Shown one piece after another: positions 32,693 through 41,822 of a stretch of DNA of 64,000 nucleotides. The stretch is from NCBI GenBank assembly GCA_026315105.1, contig CM048744.1, positions 839,862,094 to 839,926,093 of the forward strand, written 5' to 3'. The translations under genes and the position numbers were made by a program. Numbering within the stretch: the stretch's first letter is position 1; each line of letters starts with the position of its first letter. A model generated the notes under the pieces. It did not search any database. It saw nothing but the letters and a program-made list of their open reading frames with translations, and was not told the DNA's origin. The DNA comes from Locusta migratoria (lineage: Eukaryota > Arthropoda > Insecta > Orthoptera > Acrididae).

Positions 32693-33505
32693 CATTCGGC
32701 GCAAAAGCGGGCTACATTGACAGCATTTGGGCTTGCCGTTATCACGTCCTCTAAAGTCCAATGTGAAGGACATTCGGGGAACTTACACATTTGTTGGGTC
32801 GTCTGCACGTCTCTACAATCACAGAGGTTAGATGTCGTAGCATAACCCCGCTTCAGAAGATTATCTCTTGACCGTGTAGTACTTGTGCGTAGCCTGTTTG
32901 GTGAGATCCAAACCGCCCACTCCTCATTGTAGCCTGGTGCCAATTCTTCGTTTGGTTTCATCCACTGTCTGTCTCTCGACCTCATCCACCTGCCCACCCT
33001 AGATCCAGGTTGGTCACTGAGGTCCTCAGTAGCTCTGAGGAAGCTCCTTCTAGATTTCAGGCGTATGGTGGCTGCCTGAATGTTGTTGGGGAGATAGCTC
33101 TCAGACAATTAGGCACTCGTTCTTTCGCTGTTGGCTGCGGCTTCTCTACGCACAGCAGAAGGTGCAATACCAGCAAGGTGGTATAGCTTGTCGATTGGTG
33201 TTGGCTTCAGGTATCCAGTGACGAGCCTGCAGGTTTCGACCTGTCCAGCGTGGGTTGAATTTTGCACCAGACGTTGCTCGCATATTCGCCTGCTGAGAAG
33301 CAAACTGTTAGTGCTGTGGTTCTCACTACCTCTGGTTTTGCGCTCCAAAAAGAGTTTGTAATTTTCCGGAGATTGTTGTTTATGCCGCTTACCTTCATTT
33401 TGGCGTTAATGCAGTGCCACTTGTACGTCAAAGCCCTGTCCAAGGTTACACCTAGGTGTTGGGGTTGGCACAGTGTCCAAGTGGTAACGAATAGCCAGCA
33501 TGTTC
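32693..33505 (-). pseudogene. non-LTR (Jockey/CR1 superfamily) reverse transcriptase C-terminus
   Basis: The minus strand carries LGVTLDRALTYKWHC, then KPEVVRTTALTVCFSAGEYA (frame ending at 33207). After a frame change it reads ETCRLVTGYLKPTPIDKLYH, LAGIAPSAVRREAAANSERT and, past one in-frame TAA at 33109-33111, a Cys-containing tail (LCDCRDVQTTQQMCKFPECP). The YLGVTLDxxLxxxxH and TGYLKPTP blocks are the thumb and post-thumb region of this superfamily, and the CX2C-like tail is typical. The catalytic FADD is absent. The 3' end abuts the mariner derivative at 32692. Confidence 0.75.
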
Positions 33506-33511
33506 TCCAAA

Positions 33512-33674
33512 CATGAACCCTATCCAATATGCATGGAATTATTTAAGGAGCTTATTTTTGGACGAGACGATGCACCAACCATTCTGTGAGATCTACGCTG
33601 AGTCGCCATTGAGGAGAGGAAAAATCTGGATCAACAGTCGTTTTATGATCTAGTGGACGATACGAATACAGTGT
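33512..33674 (+). pseudogene. Tc1-like transposase C-terminal fragment
   Basis: The plus strand reads MNPIQYAWNYLRSLF at 33512, then, after a frame change, AIEERKNLDQQSFYDLVDDT before a TGA near 33675. The NPIEHAWDYLxR-like motif contains the third acidic position (here Gln replaces Glu) of Tc1-type transposases. The rest of the element is not seen. Confidence 0.6.
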
Positions 33675-33689
33675 GAGACGGGGGCTGTA

Positions 33690-35590
33690 ATTAGTCTATT
33701 TTTCATACTTACCTTGTGTTACTGTATCTTTCTCTTTACGCTAATTATTGAAATGTGTAACATTTTTCTTTGTAGATCTTTATTTATTTTGATTTCTGTG
33801 CCTTTGGGGACACATAAGGGGTGATGGGCTTCTGGGATTGTAGTACATTCTATGTTTATATGAAAATTTCGAGATTTAATGTTTATTGGCGCAGCTCGGC
33901 TGCTAAAAAGTGGTTTTACGTGTTGGGCATGATAAGGCCGCGCAGAGCAGAGACGCTCTTGGGGATCTCCCCCTCCCACCAACTTTCGCTTGCCTTCGGG
34001 GAAGAACGAGAGGGGCTGGCTTGACCTGTTTGGCGCCGACGCTACAGGCGGCGGATTATACCTTGCAGAATTTTTAGAATGTTTGGGACGCTTTACACTA
34101 TGCTGGCCCGTGGTTTACGGTGGGCGATAGTGGGGACTGCCTTTTTAGTCATTTGGTCGTTTTGCAAGAGGGAATTTGCCAGATACAAGCAATAGCAGAG
34201 TGCTCTGGGCCCCGGGCTGTTTATGGAGACGTATTTCCCTTAGGCGTTATCTAAAAAAAAATTTTCCTAGAAAGCAGCAGAGTTTGAACACAGTTAGTGT
34301 GACAAATGGTTAGGTTGAGAGGAAAGCTTTCTGCCCGTCTGGCACCCCAGGGGTTTGGCTCCAGCGGCTGTATATATAGCACAACGTTAACATTTTCAGG
34401 TCATGTGAAATTCCTAGCAGGGCATTCACTCTGGGAACGGTGAAATCCGCGGGAAGCTTTGGGCCGCGGCCGCATAGAACGCGTCCTGATTCGGCAGATT
34501 ATTTTCTTATGACAGCTAAACAATTTGTCAACGGCGCTACGCCACCCGATTGGTTGGACTATTAGCCGTTAGCAGAGATTGGTGCGTCTTTTTCGCGTGG
34601 GAGTGGCCGCCTGTCAATTGCCGTGAGCTGCGGCAGAGCACGAGGACGTTCGAGGACTCGTGTCTGAGCGTCCGAAGTGTACGGACGTCGGTAGACTCCT
34701 GTGTGAGCGTCCGAAGTGTACGGACCTCAGGAGACACGGAATACTCCGTTTAGATTCGCGGGGAGGACATCGTATTAAACGGTCCTCTGGTTAGACTTGT
34801 ATGTGATTCCGAAGATTCGGACCTTGTAGAACTTATGTTTACTTTACGGACGTTACAATGTCCTGTGGTTAAGCTGTGAGCGGCCACAGTTTACTTTTCG
34901 TTTTGCTAGAAGTCTCTATTTGAGCATTCGCGCCTTTGGAAATCGGGCATTGTTTTTATAGATCTTATTACGCAAGTGACTGATCGATTTGCGCCAAGTG
35001 GCCTTTGTGTCACCTATGCTAAATATTGATTAGTCTACTAGCGTGATCGAATCGCATAGCCTCTGCCTAGCGACGCCGACGCCAGTGACGCTGTGTTAAG
35101 TTACATGTCGACCATGCTTAACAGGTCGCAGCAATTACGGTCGGATAAAAATTTCATCTCATGCGCTCCCACCGCCTGCTGCCTGCGAGCCTGAGACGCT
35201 GCCGTCAATGATCATCTGTGTGGGTAAGGTGACACACTTGCTGGAGGGTTATATGAATCAGACTTGTTGGATTCTGTCCCTTATTTTATTCTTGTGTGAA
35301 TACCATTATCTGCTTTTCATGATAGGAAATGTCATCTGAATGTTTAATTATAATAAATTGATTTTGAGCAGATCGTCTTTCATTTAAGCACGTTCCTTTG
35401 TCACTATTTTGGAGGGGAAACAGAATAGTTAAATTCCACAGTTTACCAATAATTTTTTAAGTACATTACATTTTTGTTTGGTTTGTTTTGCAATAGAGTA
35501 GGAATAATTATTATATGTTTGAATCAATGATCACATCATAGCTGATCAGTAACATTTTAATTTTCCACATTTTGGATAAATATGGTGGCG
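33690..35590 (+). repeat. possible LTR or other retroelement end, with a 39-bp tandem repeat
   Basis: This stretch lacks coding frames. A tgtatatatag TATA-like box lies at about 34369, GC-rich sequence follows, an aataaattg signal lies near 35349, and the stretch ends with tggtggcgaccaaag at 35584. That last string resembles a tRNA-Arg-type primer-binding site (tggcgacc) as used by some Gypsy elements. No partner LTR was found in the window, so the assignment is tentative. Confidence 0.3.
34665..34725 (+). repeat. tandem duplication, 39-bp period
   Basis: The segment tgagcgtccgaagtgtacgg occurs at 34665 and again at 34704, with near-identical flanks (gactc.tgt.tgag and acctc.ggaga). Confidence 0.85.
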
Positions 35591-35662
35591 ACCAAAGGTA
35601 ATTAATTGCTTTCCTAAATATATGTACATATATTAATTCATAACTAACGACATGATTCACAC

Positions 35663-35862
35663 TTGGCGATTCCTGCCATAGAACTACCGAGTAATATTAC
35701 AACAGGTATGCACAAGGACGTGTCACCAGGTTTAGGGGTACAGGTGTATGCTGCAATCTGGATCACAAATTGTGACTGTATATGTTATTGTAGCAGAACT
35801 TGTCAATTTCTGTTTCCATGTGCAACAAAGATAACTGATATGTTGTTTTTGCATTTCCGTTG
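35663..35862. other. short unassigned flank
   Basis: The sequence between the possible LTR and the RTE tail has no recognised feature. Confidence 0.35.
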
Positions 35863-35867
35863 CTCTA

Positions 35868-37280
35868 GTCTTCAGTCCGCAGACTGGTTTGATGCAGCTC
35901 TCCACGATACCCTGTCCTGTGTTAGCCTCTTCAACTGAGAATACGAACGGCAACCTACATCCTTCTGAATCTGTTTACTACACTCGTCTCTCGGTTTCCC
36001 TCTACGATTTTTACCCCACACATTTCCTTCGAGGTTGAGGATTCCTTGATGTCTCAGAATGTGTCCCACCAACCTGCCTCTTCTCTTAGTCAGGATGGTC
36101 AGGATATGCCAGAAACTCCTTTTCTCCCCAATTCTGCTGAGCACTTCCTCATTAGTTACGTAATCTACCCATCTAATCTTCATGATTCGTGTGTAGCACC
36201 ACATTTCGAAACCTTGTATTATCTTTTTGTCTGAACTCCTTATCGTCGCGTTTCACTCCCATACAATGCAACACTCCAGACAAATTCTTTAAGAAAAGAC
36301 TTCCTAACATTTAAACTAATACTCGACGTCAACAAATTTCGCTTCTTCAGAAACGCTTTTTTTCCATAGCCATTCTGCATTTTTATCTTCTTTACTTCGG
36401 CCATCATAAGTTATCTTACTACCCAAGTAACAAAACTCACCTAATTTTATTGTCTCATTACCTAATCTAATTCCTTCGCCTGATTTTCTGACACAACATT
36501 ACATTACCTTCGTTTAACTCTTGTTTATTTTCAACTTATATCTTCCGTTCAAGAGACTCTACATTCGATTTAATTGCTCTTCCATGTCCTTTGCTGTCCC
36601 TGACAGAATTACTATGTAATCAGCAAACCGCAAGGTTTTTATTCTCTCCCTGGACTTTAATTCCCTTTCCAAATTTCTCCTTGCATTCCTTCACAGCTTG
36701 CTCAGTGTCCAGATTGAACAACATTGGAGGAAGGCCAACCCTGTCTTACTCTCTTCCCAAATACTGCGACCCTTTTATGCCCTTCAACTCTAATAATTGC
36801 TCAACTGTGCAAGTGTTTGTAGAGCTTATGAGACTTAACTACGAGGTCTTCAGCCCCAAAACTTTCAAACTACTTATGAACTAGGTAATACTAAGGACGG
36901 CAGAAATATCCATGCCCGACGGGGGATTCGAATTCCCGACGGTAGTGGCCGCGCAGACTGTGACTGGCGCGCCGCAGACCGCTCGGCCACTGCGGCCGGC
37001 TAATAGTTGCTGTCTGTTTTTTGTACAAAATTAATATAACTCTTATCTTCCTACATTTTGGCCCTGCTACATTCAGAATTTGAAAGAGTTTATTGCAGTC
37101 AGCATTGTCTAAACTTTTCTTCAGATCAACAAATGCAAAAACGGTGGTTTTCTCTTTTCCTTAACATATCTTCTAAGATAAGTGGTAATGTGAGTGCTGC
37201 CTCGCGTGTTCTTACATTTCTTCCCCGAGGTCGGATTCCAACAGTTTTTCCATTCGTCTGTAAATAATTCGTGTTGACGA
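35868..37280 (-). mobile_element. RTE copy, 5'-truncated, interrupted by a SINE
   Basis: The minus-strand 3' end is at ctagtcttcagtccgcagac (35865-35885). The copy runs back to the ACACGAATTATTTACAGACG position near 37275, inside the reverse transcriptase. The minus frame at 35872-36204 encodes the C-terminal domain (MWCYTRIMKIRWVDYVTNEE and GKNRRGKPRDECSK, ending WRAASNQSAD). Further upstream the copy has many stops. A family A SINE is inserted at 36802-36999. Confidence 0.93.
36802..36999 (-). mobile_element. tRNA-derived SINE, family A (diverged subtype), inside RTE
   Basis: The minus-strand head is gccggccgcagtggccgagc; the B box is GAATTCGAATCC, so it is degraded. It shares the ggtctgcggcgcgccagtca arm with the copy at 22991-23188. 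Target duplication ctaataattgct (36790-36801) against ctaatagttgct (37000-37011). Confidence 0.92.
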
Positions 37281-38064
37281 CGATGAGTTATTAAACTATA
37301 GTTCTGTTCAGTGGCGTAACTAGGACTTGGCTTTGGGGAGGGGGGGACAGATCTGCTAGCCGAGCAAAATTTGAGTCAGTTTCCAGACAGACTACCATCT
37401 ACCACTCCCGTTGAAGAAACTAATTCACTCCCTTCCAAAGAAAGCTTATGGTAAAACACCCCAAGTCTCAAATCTTTACCTTAACCAGATTGCTGTCATA
37501 CGATTTCTTTTTCTTTCATTCTCTCTCTCCTCTCTCTCTTTTTTTCGGGTTCTGGGGGGGGGTCTATCCCCCACATCCCCCCCCCCCCCCCCATAGATAC
37601 GCCACTGGTTCTGTTCCATTGTTATGTTAATGCTCATGCGGCCCTGAGGTCGTGCTGATTCAACACTTGTTTTGCTGTGCGTACTTCCTCCTATGCGGCG
37701 ACTCCTTGATCAAGACTCTGCGATCCCCTTGCGGTGAGCGACATACAGGTTTAATAACACTGGCCCGCAGAGTAGGGCTGATGCTGTACGGAGCGGAGAA
37801 CCGCAGCAGAAGCAGCGACACGTGGATCACGCCGCGGGGCGCGGTGGAAGTCGACGCGAGGCGAGGCGAGGTATCGACTGCGAGCGAGGCGGCGCCGCCG
37901 GCTCTGGGGAAGGCGTTCCCGGGGCTGATGGCCGTTGCCAGGCAACCGGTGTGATATACGGCGAAGCGGTTTCTCCCCCGCGGCTCAGCCCAGGGCGGCA
38001 GCGGCTGCAGTCGCAGAGGGCGGGAGCCGGCCCTGTGTGGGGCGCTGGCGTCACACGACGTGGG
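37281..38064. other. unassigned; C/G homopolymers, then a GC- and CpG-rich block
   Basis: G and C runs occur at 37340-37350 and 37551-37592. About 37690-38064 is strongly GC- and CpG-rich (for example gcgaggcgaggcgaggt and gcggcgccgccgg). Frames of 60-100 codons open on both strands there without recognisable domains. It could be a CpG island of a neighbouring gene or part of a repeat; I cannot tell. Confidence 0.5.
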
Positions 38065-38390
38065 CGCTAAATTCCTAGCAGCTGTGTACGTCGAATGATA
38101 CGGCAGTGCGATCGATAGGTATCAGACGGCGGTTCGTATCGAAACGACAGTTATCGAGCAAGCCGATGTTATCATTTTTACGAATACGTCATGATCGTTT
38201 GTTTGGATGCCATCTCACAACTGTTTGAACTATCGCACTAATTTCCTAGGAGATGTGTACGTCGAATGATACGGTAGTGCGATCGATTGGTATCAGACGG
38301 CGGTTCGTATCGAAACGACAGTTATCGAGCAAGCCAATGTTATCATTTTTACGAATACGTCATGCCATCTCACTACTGTATGAACTATCT
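38065..38390 (+). repeat. tandem duplication of a 171-bp unit
   Basis: Two copies begin at about 38065 and 38236. Each contains gtgtacgtcgaatgatacgg, then ggtatcagacggcggttcgt and cagttatcgagcaagcc. The second lacks about 16 bases near its end. The start of the unit also matches 45556-45594 in reverse orientation. Confidence 0.85.
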
Positions 38391-38600
38391 CACTAAAGTT
38401 TTCACTCCAACTGTCACAATGTAAAAGTGTCCCAACGACATGTTTCGGTCCTACATTAGCCCATTATCAAGTTCTAAAAGGGGAAAGCCTAGGAAAACGT
38501 AAATTAAAACGAAAACACAAAAACCTTAAATACGATCCATGTCAATGTAACCAAGTAACGGAAGAGGGGGATGTGAAGACTAGAGGCACAGAATAAATGT

Positions 38601-38792
38601 TGAAATGTTTGTATAGCTTATGGGACTTAACTACGTGGTCGTCAGTCCCTAAACTTACAAACTACTTATGAACTAGCTAATACTACGGACGGCACAAATA
38701 TCCATGCCCGAGGGGGGATACGAACCCCCGACCGTAGTGGCCGTGCAGACCATGACTGAAGCGCCTCAGTCCCCTCGGCCACCGCGGCCGGC
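38601..38792 (-). mobile_element. tRNA-derived SINE, family A
   Basis: Minus-strand head gccggccgcggtggccgagg, B box GGTTCGTATCC, body complete. No clean target duplication was found; the left flank ends gaataaatgttg. Confidence 0.9.
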
Positions 38793-38806
38793 TAAATTCT
38801 AAAACA

Positions 38807-39484
38807 TGTTTCACTAAGTGTGTTTGCCTCAGTAACTTATAAAATAATAGGTGACGGGAAATTTTAATGCGGTAGGTCAATGCAAGAAATGTTACACTTT
38901 CTGAGGAGCTATGAACATAGTTTACTGTATCATTTTCCAAGGAGTTACAGCACAAAGATATAATTTTTAAAACGGAACAATAGTTTTTTTCTATCGTGCA
39001 TTGGATTCGTTGAAACCAGCTGCGTCCAAATCAATTTAAACTACATTCCTATCACTGTTAGTTTGGGAGCTACAACCCTTCAAAGTTTACGGGGCGGAGG
39101 CTACGACAGCGTATCTGACTGGCTGGTGGTCATGAGACAGTGGGCCATGCCCCAGGGGACAGACACTCGGCCTGTTAGCTACGCTATCGCAGCCTCCGCC
39201 CCTGGAACTTTGAAGGGTTGTAGCTCCCAAACTAACAGTGATAGGAATGTAGTTTAAATTGATTTGGATGCAACTGGTTTAAACTAATCCAATACACGAT
39301 AGAAAAAACTATTGTTCCATTTAAAAAATATATCTTTGTCGTGTAACTCTTTGGAAAATGATACAATAAACTATGTTCATAGCTCCGCAGAAAGTGTAAC
39401 ATTTCTTGCGTTGACCTACCGCATTAAAATTTCCCGTCACCTATTATTTTATAAGTTACAGAGGCAAACACACTTAGTGAAACA
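38807..39484. mobile_element. hairpin (foldback) element 1
   Basis: The left arm 38807-39119 and right arm 39174-39484 are inverted copies, with a 54-bp spacer. The ends are tgtttcactaagtgtgtttg and its complement. The right side continues ccctg, so the terminal repeat may be cagggtgtttcac. One arm of the same family occurs alone at 10684-10843. No protein is encoded. It is MITE-like or foldback. Confidence 0.88.
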
Positions 39485-39493
39485 CCCTGTATG

Positions 39494-40116
39494 TGCCCTA
39501 AGGCAACGTCAATCGTAAAATGTTTGCGGCATATGCGCAATGTCAACATTCCACACCGTAAAACATGTTTCTAGTTGGAGGCACAGTTGTGTACTGCTAA
39601 CTATCTGCTTTGCTATGTCAGAGATAGTCGAAACGCTACCCACTACCAAAGATAAACCTACTGTATTGCTACTATCGAAAGTAAACCCGTCTAAAAACAC
39701 AAATTTAAAATGTATCCAAAAAACTTTTAACAGCAAATCAGCCAACCCCGACCCCAAGGAACCAAATGCGAGGGGAAGTTTCACTGTTTATCTGTTTTGG
39801 TAATGTCCTCGATAAACAGTGAAACTTCCCCTCGCATTTGGTTCCTTGAGGTTGTGGTTGGCTGATTTGCTGTTAAATTTTTTTGGATACATTTTAAATT
39901 TGTATTTTTAGACGGATTTACTTTCGGTAGTAGCAATACGGTAGGTTTATCTTTGGTAGTGGGTAGCGTTTGGACTATCTCTGACATAACAGAGCAGATA
40001 GTTAGCAATCCACAACTGTGCCTCCAACTAGAAACATGTTTTACGGTGAGGAATGTTTACCTGTTGACATTGCGCATATGCCGCAAACATTTTACGATTG
40101 ACGTTGCCTTAGGGCA
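39494..40116. mobile_element. hairpin (foldback) element 2, near-perfect 0.3-kb arms
   Basis: The left arm 39494-39792 and right arm 39811-40116 are inverted copies with an 18-bp spacer. The ends are tgccctaaggcaacgtcaat and its complement. Only scattered substitutions and small indels separate the arms, so it could form a stem of about 300 bp. The mirrored open frames on the two arms follow from the palindrome and are not genes. It begins 10 bp after the end of element 1. Confidence 0.92.
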
Positions 40117-40339
40117 GATATGATTTAGAATTTAAGGTAAACCTGTCTTGGATGAACACACTTGGTTATACTGACACGGATCGTATTTAAGGTTTTAGTG
40201 TATTCGTTTTAATTTACATTTTCCTTGGCTTTCTCCTTTTAGAACTTGAGATGGGCTAATGTAGGTTCGAAACATGTCGTTCTGACATTTTTACATTGTG
40301 ACAACTGGAGCGGAAACTTTAGTGCGAATAGTCGTGATG

Positions 40340-40523
40340 TTAAAGGATGTGGTTACGCACGAACCTAAGAGTACAGATTAAATTATTTCGAATAGTATGA
40401 TTTTTACGAATACTTCGTAATATTAAATGATGATGTTAGGCAGGAAACTAAGAGTACAGCTTTGAAAATTGTCACGAGGGAACAAGCTGTACTCTTAGCT
40501 TCATGCCTAGCCACATCCTTTAA
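40340..40523. repeat. small inverted-repeat element with a duplicated left arm
   Basis: 40340-40376 (ttaaaggatgtgg..., ctaagagtacag) pairs with 40487-40523. A second, internal left arm at 40436-40462 (ttaggcaggaaactaagagt) can pair with the same right arm (40484-40509). The element adjoins the outer foldback arm at 40324. Confidence 0.8.
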
Positions 40524-41822
40524 CCCTTTCAGTTACCATGTTTTGTCTGTTTAGTGAAATTTTTTATAGATAACCTGGTATTTTTATTAATTTTGTTTCT
40601 TGTCCCGTCCTTCCAGTGTTCATACGGAAGTTCTTAAGGGAGGGGGGGAATGTAATGGAAAATATACACATTTTTTTAAAAAAAATTCATGACAATCATA
40701 TTTATTAATGTACAAATCTAAAGTTTTTCATGTGTTAAGAAAATGAGCTGTATTTTTGTGGAAAAGTATAATAAAATATGCAGGGAAAATATTTTGCTCG
40801 AAAATTTTAATTTTTTTATTGGTTTTTGTTACAAAAGCCAAATTCTAATAAGGCAATCAATTTGAAAAATGTATTGTAGTGTCCTGAGAAGGTTGTAAGA
40901 ACACTGAACTACAGTTATTAATTTATGGTACAAACTGTATCATTGACAAAGTTTTTAATTCTGCACATTCTGCAATTACAGAATGTAATTGCAAGATTTC
41001 GTATTTTTAGTTCCAGGAAGACACGAACAATTTGCGAAATGACCCTGAAATTTTCATAGCGTATACTTTTTGAAAAAACGCTTCTAGTAGCGTAAAAAAT
41101 GTAAAACCGAGAAAATGAGGTCCAAAACTTCTCTCTCATACTTTTAGATGTTATAAGCTTACCTCAGTTTCGAAATCCTCCCTACCGATACTCCTCTTCC
41201 TCCAGGTTTCTCTTCCCTGCTCTTCGCATCTACCTGGCCTGAATTTGCAGGTAAGACAGTCATCTGTCCCCTTTCCTGACCCTGCTGTCGTCGATGGTGT
41301 AAAATGCTTTTGTTGTAAACACACCAGGCTCTATACCACCTCTTTTCAGCACTTCCGTTCTGCCATTATTTCCGTCAGTGAAACATACAATTGCATCATA
41401 TACACCTATTTTGAGTACTCCAATTCTACAGAATGTCCTTTTTGAGCTTCTAATCCAAATTAAATTATTAAGGCTTTCATTTGCATTTTGTATCTTTCCC
41501 TGAAGATATTTACTCAATAAATTAGGGTGTGCAAGAAACCTGAATGTGAAGACTTTATAGCCTCACAGAGAAGTTAATAAGCCTGAATCCAGTGAAATCC
41601 ATATCAACATCACTCACGCACCTGTGCAGTTCTCTTATCGGAATTTTTTATGCTGAAGCTGAGAGCTCATGTTCTTCATGTGGAACTGCTTCCACTTTTT
41701 TGTTGGTAAACCGATTCACATTAACCCTTCATTTTCTAAACATAGTTTTTCCACCACCCATTATGCATAAATATTAACTTTCACGTAAAGTTTTGCGATT
41801 TCAACCTTCCACCTAATAATAT
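40524..41822. other. unassigned AT-rich sequence
   Basis: No gene was recognised. Frames at 40918-41139 and 41245-41517 overlap on opposite strands and lack domains. A direct/inverse attctgcaattacagaatg palindrome lies at about 40969-40990. Confidence 0.45.

Larger units (their letters stand above)
38391..40324. mobile_element. outer inverted-repeat element enclosing a SINE and two hairpin elements
   Basis: Arms 38391-38556 and 40160-40324 are inverted copies of each other over about 165 bp. They share gtcacaatgtaaaa, cgacatgtttcg, cctacattagccca, caagttctaaaagg and ccttaaatacgatcc on the left-arm strand. The interior holds a minus-strand SINE and two back-to-back hairpin elements. A taaattctaaa string also appears at both inner edges (38793-38803 and its complement near 40125). 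No coding frame belongs to it. Confidence 0.85.

Noticed and set aside
37652..38070. Arg/Gly/Ala-rich proteins in the GC-rich block
   Set aside because: Frames open on both strands and in several phases, as expected from composition; there is no domain or start context.
39509..40008. A pair of similar small proteins on opposite strands
   Set aside because: The two frames are mirror images produced by the hairpin element, not independent genes.
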